Origin: an uncultured bacterium
Lineage (GTDB): Bacteria; Patescibacteriota; Minisyncoccia; Phycocordibacterales; UBA9973
Reading direction: 5' to 3'
Length of the DNA: 25,134 nucleotides
Assembly (NCBI GenBank): GCA_937895515.1
Contig: CALAYS010000121.1
Coordinates: 1 to 25,134 of the forward strand
The notes under the pieces are model-generated. The model saw only the letters and a program-made list of their open reading frames with translations. It did not search any database and had not been told where the DNA came from. Below, in pieces: positions 14,691 to 22,642 of this stretch; the stretch's first letter is position 1, and every line of letters starts with the position of its first letter. The position numbers and the translations under genes are program-made.

Positions 14691-15308
14691 ATGACCAATA
14701 ACCTTAGTGACAAAGACAAAAAAGCTTTTGCTCTTATCCGCAACAAGATTATCCATTATGGTGAAAGCCCTACCCTCCGTGAAATTAACGAAGTCACAGG
14801 GGGCAAATCTCCACGATCCGCAAGTTTAGTCATTGATCGACTTGTAGAATCTGGTCTTATAAAAAAGAACGGTAGAAATCTTATACTTGCAAACACATAT
14901 AACGAAAGTTCTGTAAGTACGATAGATATACCTCTCGTTGGTTCTGTTGCGTGCGGAACACCAATATTTGCAGAAGAAAATATACAAACATACATTCAGG
15001 TATCAACAAGAATGGTACAAAAAGGTTCAACATATTTTCTACTTCGAGCATCGGGTGATTCCATGGATGAAGCAGGAATCAACAGTGGTGATTTACTTCT
15101 CATAAGACAACAAGATTCAGCAGAAAATGGAGACAAAGTTGTTGCACTCATTAATGATGAAGCAACGGTAAAGGTTTTTGAAAAAACTCGTGACGCTGTC
15201 ATCCTTCGACCAAAGTCGAAGAACAAAAATCACAAGCCCATTATATTAACAGATAATTGCATGATCCAAGGAGTAGTTGTTGCGGTGCTTCCGTCGGATT
15301 TATATTAA
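14691..15308 (+). CDS. LexA-type self-cleaving repressor (S24 peptidase family)
   Basis: 205 aa from the ATG at 14691. The N-terminal winged helix (about 5-65) shows the LexA pattern SPTLREI...SPRSASLVIDRLVESG. The cleavage loop VACGTP has the scissile Cys88-Gly89 bond where LexA has Ala-Gly. The catalytic dyad is Ser124 (SGDSM) and Lys161 (ATVK), with the same spacing as LexA. Such proteins repress until RecA filaments trigger self-cleavage after DNA damage. It could be the element's phage-type repressor or the host LexA. Its place in the island and its divergent partner favour the former. It is followed after five bases by the CBASS cyclase and after four more by the effector, so a three-gene operon under its own control is likely. 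Confidence 0.9.
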   Translation: MTNNLSDKDKKAFALIRNKIIHYGESPTLREINEVTGGKSPRSASLVIDRLVESGLIKKNGRNLILANTYNESSVSTIDIPLVGSVACGTPIFAEENIQTYIQVSTRMVQKGSTYFLLRASGDSMDEAGINSGDLLLIRQQDSAENGDKVVALINDEATVKVFEKTRDAVILRPKSKNKNHKPIILTDNCMIQGVVVAVLPSDLY

Positions 15309-15313
15309 TAATT

Positions 15314-16231
15314 ATGCCAATACCTCACTCACAACTTGAAACTTGGTCACATCAGGGACCGATTATAAGTTCAAGTACCACTTATCAGTCAATTAAAAAT
15401 GCATTAGAACACTCAAATTCACCAATTTCGCAAATGATAAGTTCTGGTGCGGTAAAAGTTTACCTTCAAGGATCATACGCGAACGACACAAACATTCGAG
15501 GAGATAGTGATGTGGATGTTGTTGTTGAACTTACGGATGCTTTTCATTCCAATAAACACCAACTTACACCCCCAGAGCTACAATTACACGAGCAGGTATA
15601 CAGTCCAGCTTCTTATGGGTGGAACGACTTACGAAATGACGTAATTAAAGCACTCAACCTATACTATGGTGAATCATACGTCGATACTTCTGGGAACAAG
15701 TCAATTAAAGTTTTACCAAATAGTGGAAGACTGCGTGCCGATGTTGTTCCAGTCGTTTCGTACAGAAAATATCACTACTTCAATGGAATGTATGATCACT
15801 CAAAAGATGATGGTGTTTCTCTGACACACATGACAACAAAATCTAGAATTGTTAATTATCCCGAAAAGCATTATCAAAATGGAGTGCAAAAACACCAAAA
15901 TACAAACAAGTTATTTAAACCAACAGTAAGAATGATAAAAAATGCTGTGAGCTATCTTGTTGATAACGGCACTCTTAAAAAAGAAGTTGCTCCGTCTTAT
16001 TTTTTACAATGCATGGTTTACAATATCCCTCCAAATTTATTTGATGCTGACCTAACACAAACCTATTGTAATGTCGTAAATCATTTGCACGGTGCGGATC
16101 TCTCTTCATTTACCTGTCAGCACGAGATGCACAGCCTTTTTGGTGCAGATGATACATCATGGAATGAGATTGACGCACGGGTCACTCTGAACGCCTTGAT
16201 TGATTTATGGAATGAATGGTATACAGCTTAA
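15314..16231 (+). CDS. CBASS CD-NTase (cGAS/DncV-like nucleotidyltransferase)
   Basis: 305 aa from the ATG at 15314, five bases after the repressor stop. The active site is GSY (53-55) followed by DSDVD (D66, D68) with the third acidic residue at RADV (D143), the standard metal-binding triad of CD-NTases. The rest is the helical nucleotidyltransferase C-domain. CD-NTases sense phage infection and make cyclic di- or trinucleotides that switch on an effector. The downstream neighbour is a Cap15-like effector, so the signal is probably a cyclic dinucleotide, but clade and product cannot be fixed by eye. No E1/E2, HORMA or TRIP13 genes are present, which makes this a minimal type I CBASS. A CCA-adding or kanamycin-type nucleotidyltransferase is less likely given the effector. 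Confidence 0.9.
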   Translation: MPIPHSQLETWSHQGPIISSSTTYQSIKNALEHSNSPISQMISSGAVKVYLQGSYANDTNIRGDSDVDVVVELTDAFHSNKHQLTPPELQLHEQVYSPASYGWNDLRNDVIKALNLYYGESYVDTSGNKSIKVLPNSGRLRADVVPVVSYRKYHYFNGMYDHSKDDGVSLTHMTTKSRIVNYPEKHYQNGVQKHQNTNKLFKPTVRMIKNAVSYLVDNGTLKKEVAPSYFLQCMVYNIPPNLFDADLTQTYCNVVNHLHGADLSSFTCQHEMHSLFGADDTSWNEIDARVTLNALIDLWNEWYTA

Positions 16232-16235
16232 TTAT

Positions 16236-16826
16236 ATGCACCCATACTCAATAAATTCAGAAGAGCACAAAAGAACATCTTTCTATTTAGCTGTGTTTGC
16301 AATACTGCTTGCTTGGGGATTGTATTTATTCTCTAAGAACGTAATGTCATTGCCTTGGTGGATAGAAGCACCATCAGTAATAGGATTCTACGGAATTTTA
16401 TACAAATGGTTCGATACTGAGCTTTGGAAAAATAAACATATTCGTAAACTACTGGGGATTAGAACACCTATAGTTGATGGTGCTTGGTCTGGTGAAATAA
16501 ACTCAGCTTCTGTTTACTCAAAAGGACCAATACCAACAAAAAAGTTTTGTATCAAACAAACATGGACACATATCAGTATTTACCTAGAGACAGAGACATC
16601 GGAATCTCATAGTTTTGAAGCGTCAATGAATGTGGATCAATTTGATACAGCCAGAATTCATTATCAGTATATGAATGTCCCAAAGGATAGTGCGCCTGAA
16701 ACTATGCATATTCACTATGGATCTGCGACAGCTAAACTTACTGATGAAAATAGCCTTGAAACAGAATACTATTCTGGAAGAGATAGAAATAACACAGGTT
16801 CATTTAAGGTTATAAAGTTACAGTAG
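16236..16826 (+). CDS. cap15: Cap15-like CBASS effector (two-TM, beta-barrel)
   Basis: 196 aa from the ATG at 16236, four bases after the CD-NTase stop. Two hydrophobic segments (about 15-33 and 41-58) make an N-terminal hairpin in the membrane. A beta-rich domain follows from about 75, opening with the motif DGAWSGEI (81-88). This is the layout of the S-2TM-beta family, of which Cap15 is the studied member: the barrel binds a cyclic dinucleotide, the protein oligomerises and disrupts the inner membrane, killing the infected cell. The family call rests on architecture, length and position beside a CD-NTase. Its stop codon lies in the loop of a strong hairpin, which may terminate the operon. 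Confidence 0.82.
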   Translation: MHPYSINSEEHKRTSFYLAVFAILLAWGLYLFSKNVMSLPWWIEAPSVIGFYGILYKWFDTELWKNKHIRKLLGIRTPIVDGAWSGEINSASVYSKGPIPTKKFCIKQTWTHISIYLETETSESHSFEASMNVDQFDTARIHYQYMNVPKDSAPETMHIHYGSATAKLTDENSLETEYYSGRDRNNTGSFKVIKLQ

Positions 16827-16840
16827 AGTGTAACTTTATA
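16811..16840 (+). terminator. 12-bp hairpin across the end of cap15
   Basis: TATAAAGTTACA, six-base loop, TGTAACTTTATA; the cap15 stop codon TAG lies in the loop. There is no clean T-tract directly after, although T-runs occur at 16857-16872. It probably ends or stabilises the CBASS operon message. Confidence 0.5.
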
Positions 16841-16910
16841 TAGCCTATGGTGTGTAACTTTTGTCACTTTTTAGTCCGCACGAGACGCGTCGATTTTAAA
16901 TCTGAAAAAA

Positions 16911-17106
16911 TGCTAAAATAACATTACAGGGCTTGTCGGTGTTTGGTTCTAACACGACGCTCTCCGCAGGAAAAATTTTACAAAGTAAAATTTAGGAAAA
17001 ATGTCTGGGAGACATTTTGTAGGGATTCGAAAGAACTTTCCTGAAATACGAGTCCTTCGTAGCCTCAGGATGAGAATTTCGGAAAGTTACCTGCCGATGT
17101 AGTCGG
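16911..17106 (+). ncRNA. Structured RNA candidate ending at attR
   Basis: An extended -10 (TGC-TAAAAT, 16911-16919) would start a transcript near 16926. The next ~180 bases hold a chain of hairpins: 16935-16943/16951-16958, 16973-16981/16985-16993, 16998-17006/17010-17018, a 13-bp stem with one bulge 17034-17047/17076-17088, and 17094-17097/17103-17106. CAGG (16967-16970) and CCTG (17090-17093) could close the middle ones. No open reading frame of note is present. It does not match tmRNA, RNase P or SRP RNA features I know. It could be an element-encoded RNA, or recombination and packaging DNA with dyads. Transcription is inferred. Confidence 0.5.
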
Positions 17107-17125
17107 CGAATCTCTCCGGTTCCGC
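17107..17125 (+). repeat. Putative attR core (copy of tRNA-Ser 3' end)
   Basis: Exact 19-base copy of 351-369. No T-stem 5' strand or other tRNA part precedes it, so it is not a tRNA. It lies 19 bases before the end of the host comF gene, so the original tRNA-Ser and comF were probably adjacent before insertion. Confidence 0.7.
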
Positions 17126-17144
17126 ATTTATAAATTACTTAACT

Positions 17145-17816
17145 CTAATGTGCAATGGTTAAGCCAAATGCGTCTTGGGCGCCGGATTCTAAAAGAATCC
17201 GGCGCATTTCGTTTATTGTTCCGCCGGTTGTGGTTATATCGTCAATTATAATACATAATGAACCCTTTATAATCTCTGGGTTTATAACTTTAAATGTGCC
17301 TTTGGGGCTATTTAACCTTTCTTTTTTACTATGAATACTGGCTTGCGGGGTTTTATCTTTAATTTTTTTGATTATATTAGTACAAATCTTATATTTGTCT
17401 TTATCTTCTTTATTTATATTACTAACTATACTTTCGGCAATTATCTGAGCTTGGTTAAAACCTCGTGTTTTAAATCTTTTGTTAGAAATCGGTACTGGAA
17501 TTATTAATATATTGGTATAATTATTTAATTCTGTATATTCTATTACAATATCTAGCATTGCACTGGCTAAATATGGTCCAAAAACTTTTAAACCACTCCA
17601 TTTTTTGCGGTATTTAGCATCGGTTAGGATTTTTTTAACTATTGGGTACCTATATTCGTATAAAGCATAAATATATTCAGGTAAATCGTGCTCTGGGCGG
17701 GGGATATTGTTAATACAATTACTACAAATTAAAAATCCAGGTTTTTTGCAGTTTTGGCACTGCTCTGTAAAAACAAATTTGTCTATAAACTTTAATATAT
17801 ATGAAAATAGTTGCAT
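17145..17816 (-). CDS. comF: ComF family phosphoribosyltransferase-like protein
   Basis: 223 aa. The N-terminal zinc ribbon has C20, C23, C31 and C34. The C-terminal type I phosphoribosyltransferase fold has the PRPP-binding loop CIIIDDITTTGGT near residues 188-200 and the ComF-typical KTRGFNQA segment. ComF proteins take part in DNA uptake during natural transformation, and in CPR bacteria they commonly sit near type IV pilus genes, which serve DNA uptake as well. Here comF is divergent from pilM, and the two share a 46-base promoter region. It is host core sequence just outside the island. Confidence 0.92.
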   Translation of the reverse strand: MQLFSYILKFIDKFVFTEQCQNCKKPGFLICSNCINNIPRPEHDLPEYIYALYEYRYPIVKKILTDAKYRKKWSGLKVFGPYLASAMLDIVIEYTELNNYTNILIIPVPISNKRFKTRGFNQAQIIAESIVSNINKEDKDKYKICTNIIKKIKDKTPQASIHSKKERLNSPKGTFKVINPEIIKGSLCIIIDDITTTGGTINEMRRILLESGAQDAFGLTIAH

Positions 17817-17837
17817 AAATCCTATGATATCTTATGT

Positions 17838-17852
17838 ATTATATGATATACT
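17838..17852. promoter_or_regulatory. Divergent comF / pil operon promoters
   Basis: Minus strand TATAAT at 17843-17838 serves comF (ATG 17816). Plus strand TGA-TATACT at 17844-17852 is an extended -10 serving pilM (ATG 17863), predicting a leader of only about four bases. The -10 boxes are adjacent, so the two directions probably compete for polymerase. Confidence 0.6.
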
Positions 17853-17862
17853 ATATCTGTAT

Positions 17863-18969
17863 ATGGCGACAAGTTTCATTAATTCCATAACATCTTTAGT
17901 TAAATCTTTTTTACAACCAAAAGATTCATCTTTAGTTGTAACTGGAATTGATATTGGCTCAAGTAGTATCAAGCTTGTCGAAATGTCTATTAAATCTGGA
18001 CATCTTGTACTTAACAATTATGGTTCAATTGCCCTTGGTCCGTATGCTAAATCTCCAATTGGAACAACACCAGTATTAACATCAGAAATTGTCTCTCAAG
18101 CTTTAGTTGAACTTTTTAATGAAACAAAAGCTAATAAAAATAATATTGTAGCATCACTTCCAACCGGGTCTTCTTTGTTTAAAGACATCACTATTCCTGC
18201 TGGTATTAACGATGAAGAGGCTAAAACTGTTGTTATGACTGAAGCTCACCGGGTTATTCCTGTACCAATTCAAGATGTAGATATTGATTGGCTTTCTATT
18301 CCAAATGAAATTCTACCAGAAGAAGAAGTTGATATTAGTAGAAAAAGTTTTTTGTTGATCGCTGTTTCTCATGAATCTCAAAAAAGAATTGAATCTTATA
18401 TGCATGGGGCAGAAATATCTCCAACAGTCTATGAACTAGAAGTTTTTAGTAGTATGCGAAGTATTTACACACACGAGCGTGCACCAATAGCTTTGGTTGA
18501 TCTTGGCGCTAGTCATATAAAAGTTAGTATTATTCATGAAGGTGTTATGCGTAGAGCCGTTGCCCTTGACCGCGGTTTTAATGAGTTAGAAAATTCATTA
18601 GTTGTAAATGGTACAGATTTTGTTTTGGCTCGTAAAATAAAACACAGCTCTTCAATTACTGGACTAAGTAATGAAGAAAAATCTTTTCGAGATACTTATT
18701 TGTCTTTAATAAAAGATGTTCAGGTTGTAACAAATGAATATGAAAGATATTCGCATACTTCAATCTCCAGAGTTGTACTTTTAGGAGGGGGAGCTGAAAT
18801 GAAAAATATTATAGAATACACTGAATCAATAATTGGTATCCCAACAGAGAAGAGTAAACCATTTGCACAAACAATTGTTCCTGAAATTGTTAAAGATGTT
18901 ATAACTGAAATCGAACCTGAATTTACAATTGCAACAGGATTAGCATTAAGAATACTTACAAATTCATAA
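17863..18969 (+). CDS. pilM: Type IV pilus assembly protein PilM
   Basis: 368 aa from the ATG at 17863; a longer frame reading upstream would run antisense into comF and is rejected. The actin-like ATPase fold is shown by GIDIGSSSIKLVE (phosphate-1 loop, about 28-40), a second loop LVDLGASHIKV, and VVLLGGGAEM near the C-terminus. PilM is cytosolic and binds the N-terminus of PilN, linking the pilus motor to the inner-membrane PilN/PilO platform. An amphipathic N-terminal stretch precedes the fold. It is the first gene of the pilus operon and is followed by the pilN-like gene after one base. Confidence 0.93.
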   Translation: MATSFINSITSLVKSFLQPKDSSLVVTGIDIGSSSIKLVEMSIKSGHLVLNNYGSIALGPYAKSPIGTTPVLTSEIVSQALVELFNETKANKNNIVASLPTGSSLFKDITIPAGINDEEAKTVVMTEAHRVIPVPIQDVDIDWLSIPNEILPEEEVDISRKSFLLIAVSHESQKRIESYMHGAEISPTVYELEVFSSMRSIYTHERAPIALVDLGASHIKVSIIHEGVMRRAVALDRGFNELENSLVVNGTDFVLARKIKHSSSITGLSNEEKSFRDTYLSLIKDVQVVTNEYERYSHTSISRVVLLGGGAEMKNIIEYTESIIGIPTEKSKPFAQTIVPEIVKDVITEIEPEFTIATGLALRILTNS

Positions 18970-18970
18970 T

Positions 18971-19639
18971 ATGGAAACAAACACTTTCGTACCTCATGAA
19001 AATAAGTCTTCTTCTAACGGTCTAGGTAACTGGATTGTTATTATTTCTATTATAATTTTTGTTTTATCTATAGTCGCTGCAGGAGGAGCATATTTTTTAC
19101 GTAAAAATCAAGAAGTTAAAACTAAAAAACACGAAGATGCTCTTACTAGGTCAAAAGAAAGATTTGAATCCGGTATTCCAATTCGAACTCTCCAACAATT
19201 TGATTTACGTCTTCATTCAGCTAAAGAATTGCTTTCAAAACATAAATCATTTGCTGGACTTTTTCCTTTGATTGAAAAGATTACACTTAAAGATGTTCAA
19301 TTTACTTCTTTTACTTATAATGATGTCGATAATGAGAAAAAAAATAGTGTTCAATTAGTAGGACGTGCACCAAACTATAAAGCTATTGCTGAACAATCTG
19401 AGCAATTTTCAAACGATGAAGAAGCCAAACGTTACATAACTGATGTGGTTTTTTCTAATTTATCTGTTGATCCTAAAAATACTGATTTTGTAAATTTTGA
19501 AGTTAAATTCCAAGTAGATCCAGAATTTTTGGTTTACAATAGATATATAACATTGCCAAATACAAAAATAGATTTATCAAATATTCCTGATAGTAATACA
19601 AGTGGTCGAAATGGAGCTCCTAATATACAAAGTCGTTAA
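18971..19639 (+). CDS. pilN: PilN-like inner-membrane pilus protein
   Basis: 222 aa. A short cytosolic tail (1-19), one membrane helix (about 20-43), then a coiled stretch (about 48-80) and a mixed alpha/beta domain. This is the bitopic layout of PilN, which bridges PilM and PilO. Sequence similarity of PilN proteins is low, so the call rests on layout and on its position between pilM and pilO. Confidence 0.75.
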   Translation: METNTFVPHENKSSSNGLGNWIVIISIIIFVLSIVAAGGAYFLRKNQEVKTKKHEDALTRSKERFESGIPIRTLQQFDLRLHSAKELLSKHKSFAGLFPLIEKITLKDVQFTSFTYNDVDNEKKNSVQLVGRAPNYKAIAEQSEQFSNDEEAKRYITDVVFSNLSVDPKNTDFVNFEVKFQVDPEFLVYNRYITLPNTKIDLSNIPDSNTSGRNGAPNIQSR

Positions 19640-19640
19640 T

Positions 19641-20273
19641 ATGAAAATAATCTTATCAGTACTTTTTATTTCTGCAGCTACAGTTGTAACAATCTTTTTT
19701 ACTGCACCACAATTTATGTGTACAAAAGATACATGTAGTTATGATGGTATTAAAAAATTAAAAACTGATCAAAATTCTTATATAACAGCATTAAGTAATG
19801 CCGAAGATTTGGAATTACGTAGAGCAGATTTAGAAGCTAAATACAATGCAGTTTCACTTGAGGATAAACAAAAATTAGAAAGTCTTTTACCTAATAATGT
19901 TGATAATATTAAACTTGTTCTGGAACTTGAAACATTAGCAAAAAAATATGGTCTTTTAATTGAAAGTCCTAAACTTCAAAATGAAGTTGAAACAATAAAA
20001 CAACCATCAGCCCCTGCTGGACAAGATCTCCGAGGTACTAGTAGTGCCGTATCATATGGTACTTTTAGTCTTGATTTTACTGTAAGATCAAGTTATGAAA
20101 ATGCAAAAATGTTAATTGATTCAATGGAAAAAAACCTTAGGTTAATTGAACCAGTCTCTATTACTATCAAGGTCCCAGATATGGCAACTTTGGATAAAAA
20201 TAAAGTAAAACTTTATCCTCCTGGGACTTATGATGTAAAACTACACACTGTAATTTATTACTTAAAAAACTAA
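19641..20273 (+). CDS. pilO: PilO-like inner-membrane pilus protein
   Basis: 210 aa from the ATG at 19641; an earlier in-frame ATG at 19602 would overlap the previous gene. It has an N-terminal membrane helix (about 3-22), a coiled-coil (about 45-75), a Ser/Gly/Pro-rich linker near 115-135 and a ferredoxin-like C-terminal domain judged by alternating strands. PilO pairs with PilN as the alignment platform of the pilus machine. Two cysteines at 27 and 32 just outside the membrane could form a disulfide. Assigned mainly from position and topology. Confidence 0.72.
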   Translation: MKIILSVLFISAATVVTIFFTAPQFMCTKDTCSYDGIKKLKTDQNSYITALSNAEDLELRRADLEAKYNAVSLEDKQKLESLLPNNVDNIKLVLELETLAKKYGLLIESPKLQNEVETIKQPSAPAGQDLRGTSSAVSYGTFSLDFTVRSSYENAKMLIDSMEKNLRLIEPVSITIKVPDMATLDKNKVKLYPPGTYDVKLHTVIYYLKN

Positions 20274-20274
20274 T

Positions 20275-20913
20275 ATGACTAAGAAAAAACTACTAATACT
20301 ATTACTAATACTTTTAGCCTCTATTGCTTTATTTGTTTTTAAAACAAAAAAGAAATCAATAGATGCTGGCGGGACAGTCCCATCTGGGGCAGCAGCTTCA
20401 TCATTAAATAATGAATTTATAACAGCTCTTATGGGTGTTAAAAGTATTTCTCTTGATACTGGTTTACTGTCTTCACCAGTTTTCAAGTCTTTAGTTTCAT
20501 CCGGGGCAATAGTTGATGTTAATGCAGCCAAAGGTAAAAATGATCCATTTTCAACTAATTCAGCATCTAATAATTTTATACCACCAGAAGAGGTGATTAA
20601 TCCTAAAATAAATGAATTTATGAATCGTGGTGGAAATGATAAATTATTAAATGGGGTAAAAATTAATTTTTCAAAAGTAACTTCTAGCACTGTGGCTATT
20701 GCTATTACTGGTTTACCGTCTGATTCAGTACCATCAGTTAGTATCGTTCGAAATGACGGGGTTACAATTATTGTTGATGATTTTGTTTATAAAAGTTTAA
20801 ATGAAGAATATACAACTATTGCAACAGGGTTAACTCCTAAAACTGATTACACTATTAAATTATTAAAACCAGAAACTTTTAATAACATTGAAGTAAAATT
20901 ACAAACAAAATAA
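20275..20913 (+). CDS. Membrane-anchored pilus operon protein of unknown type (PilP position)
   Basis: 212 aa. An N-terminal membrane helix (about 5-23) is followed by a Lys-rich stop and a long extracytoplasmic part. Residues 125-212 form a beta-rich domain with a fibronectin-type-III-like ending (GLTPKTDYTIKLLKP). It occupies the place where pilP lies in other bacteria but lacks a lipobox, and no secretin gene follows in the window. It may act as a surface or peptidoglycan-binding member of the pilus platform. I do not recognise the family. Confidence 0.6.
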   Translation: MTKKKLLILLLILLASIALFVFKTKKKSIDAGGTVPSGAAASSLNNEFITALMGVKSISLDTGLLSSPVFKSLVSSGAIVDVNAAKGKNDPFSTNSASNNFIPPEEVINPKINEFMNRGGNDKLLNGVKINFSKVTSSTVAIAITGLPSDSVPSVSIVRNDGVTIIVDDFVYKSLNEEYTTIATGLTPKTDYTIKLLKPETFNNIEVKLQTK

Positions 20914-20914
20914 T

Positions 20915-22639
20915 ATGAATAATCTTTCAATTTTTGTACGAGCTGGTCTTATTACAGAAGAGCTTTCAAAACAAATAAAATCAATTGCTGATAAGGATTT
21001 CGGGGGAGATATTGTTTTAGCAATGCTGGCTAATAATATAGAAGAAGAGAGTATTTTATCTATTTTATCAAATGAATACAGTATTCCTTATAAAATATTA
21101 GAGCCAAGTGATATTTCAAATGATGCATTAGCGTATATTACCGAATCTTCTGCAAAAGAATATAGTATCATCCCTTTATCTATTAAAGAAGGTATTCTTG
21201 AAATTGGTATTGTTGACCCAACAATGCCTGGGGTTCGGGATGCAATTCGTTTTATTTCTGAAAATAAAAATGTCGCGTATAAGCTATTCTTAGTTTCTTC
21301 AAGACTCTATAGAGCAGTTTCGGCCCGCTATGGGGGTGTTGGTGATATTGCAGAAGTTGGACTTAACCCATTAGCTAAAAAAAATGATGAAAAAGATGAA
21401 GAATTAGTCACAATTAACAATGATGATATTAAGCCAGTTGATGTTACTGCAACAAAAGAAGATGCTCCAATGCGTCGAGTACTGTCAACTATTATTCGTG
21501 ACGCTATTGCTTCAGGAACATCTGATATTCACATTGAAAATACTGGTAAAGCAGTCCGTGTCCGTTATCGAATTGATGGAATTCTTGAAACTAAAACAAC
21601 ATTAGGTAGCGAAACAGCACCGTCTCTTTTAGCTTTAGTTAAATTAAATTCCAGAATGCTTTTAGATGAACATAGAAAACCTCAAGACGGAGGGTTCTCT
21701 GTTGTTTATGAAAATAGACAAGTTGATTTACGTATTTCAACAATGCCTTCATATTATGGAGAAAAAATCGTTATTCGTATTTTAGATACTTCTGCTGGCG
21801 TGGTAAAACTTTCTGGTATTGGAATGTCAGATGATCATTTAAAAACAATGCAGGATGCTTTATCTCGCCCTTATGGATTAATCCTAATTACTGGCCCAAC
21901 AGGGTCTGGTAAATCAACTACTTTGTATGCGATGCTTTCCGAACTTGATCGCGAAACACAAAATATTGTTTCACTTGAAGATCCAGTTGAATATCATGTT
22001 GATGGTATAACTCAATCTCAAGTTCATCCAGCCATTGGTTATACTTTCGCTTCAGGTTTACGAGCGATTCTTCGTCAAGACCCAGATATTATAATGGTGG
22101 GGGAGATTCGTGATAAGGAAACCGCCGAGCTTGCCATTCAAGCCGCTCTTACTGGTCACCTTGTTTTAGCAACTCTGCACACTAATAGTGCTGTTGGAGC
22201 AATTCCACGTCTTGTTGATATGGGAATTGATCCATATTTGATTGCTCCAACATTAATTCTCTCCGTTGCTCAAAGATTAACCAGAAAATTTGCTAATGAA
22301 AAATCCAAAAAAGCCGTTGAGGTGTCTGAAAGTATTAAAGAAATGTATAGTAAAACTACTGAAAATTTACCTCAAGAAGTAAAAGATAAATTAGTCAAGC
22401 CAGTTAACATTTATGAACCAGTACCTTCATCAGAGAACCCAACTGGTCTTCGCGGAAGAACTCCGGTTATGGAAATGTTTGTTATCGACAAAGAAATGCA
22501 ACATGTCATTTTGACTAATCCAAAAGAAGATGAGATTTATAAATTAGCTCGTTCCAAAGGAATGATAACAATGCGTGAAGACGCTTTTCAAAAAGCATTT
22601 GATGGTAAAATTCCTTTTAAAGAAGTATACTCTTTGTAA
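20915..22639 (+). CDS. pilB: Type IV pilus extension ATPase PilB
   Basis: 574 aa. An N-terminal MshEN/T2SSE-N domain (1-150) is joined by an acidic linker (152-182) to the secretion ATPase core: Walker A GPTGSGKST (about 328-336), Walker B IIMVGEIRD, and the histidine box TGHLVLATLHTNSA. PilB powers pilin polymerisation at the inner face of the membrane. The four-cysteine zinc motif usual in GspE/PilB C-terminal regions is absent; the 455-510 segment is a helical insert without cysteine. It is followed by pilT after three bases. Confidence 0.95.
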   Translation: MNNLSIFVRAGLITEELSKQIKSIADKDFGGDIVLAMLANNIEEESILSILSNEYSIPYKILEPSDISNDALAYITESSAKEYSIIPLSIKEGILEIGIVDPTMPGVRDAIRFISENKNVAYKLFLVSSRLYRAVSARYGGVGDIAEVGLNPLAKKNDEKDEELVTINNDDIKPVDVTATKEDAPMRRVLSTIIRDAIASGTSDIHIENTGKAVRVRYRIDGILETKTTLGSETAPSLLALVKLNSRMLLDEHRKPQDGGFSVVYENRQVDLRISTMPSYYGEKIVIRILDTSAGVVKLSGIGMSDDHLKTMQDALSRPYGLILITGPTGSGKSTTLYAMLSELDRETQNIVSLEDPVEYHVDGITQSQVHPAIGYTFASGLRAILRQDPDIIMVGEIRDKETAELAIQAALTGHLVLATLHTNSAVGAIPRLVDMGIDPYLIAPTLILSVAQRLTRKFANEKSKKAVEVSESIKEMYSKTTENLPQEVKDKLVKPVNIYEPVPSSENPTGLRGRTPVMEMFVIDKEMQHVILTNPKEDEIYKLARSKGMITMREDAFQKAFDGKIPFKEVYSL

Positions 22640-22642
22640 TAT

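Larger units (their letters stand above)
351..17125. mobile_element. Integrated ~16.8 kb island with serine recombinase, RM, DGR, terminase and CBASS
   Basis: The island is bounded by a 19-bp direct repeat of the tRNA-Ser 3' end. Inside are a large serine recombinase near the left end, type III restriction-modification, a DGR, terminase small and large subunits, a ParB-methyltransferase, a LexA-type repressor and a CBASS pair. Outside are tRNAs on the left and comF plus the pilus operon on the right, which look like host core genes. No portal, capsid or tail protein is visible. A phage satellite, a decayed prophage or an integrative defence island all fit. The boundaries are inferred and an empty site would prove them. 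Confidence 0.65.

Noticed and set aside
14691..15308. Host SOS regulator LexA only
   Set aside because: Not fully excluded, but its place inside the island, the Cro-like divergent partner and tight linkage to CBASS make an element repressor more likely.
16926..17125. tmRNA or intron-containing tRNA
   Set aside because: No tmRNA tag frame or 5' acceptor partner; the T-stem partner of the tRNA-like 3' end is missing, and no group I intron core pairing is visible.
17707..17862. Longer N-terminus of PilM
   Set aside because: It would overlap comF in antisense and place the start before the extended -10 promoter; the ATG at 17863 gives the normal PilM start.
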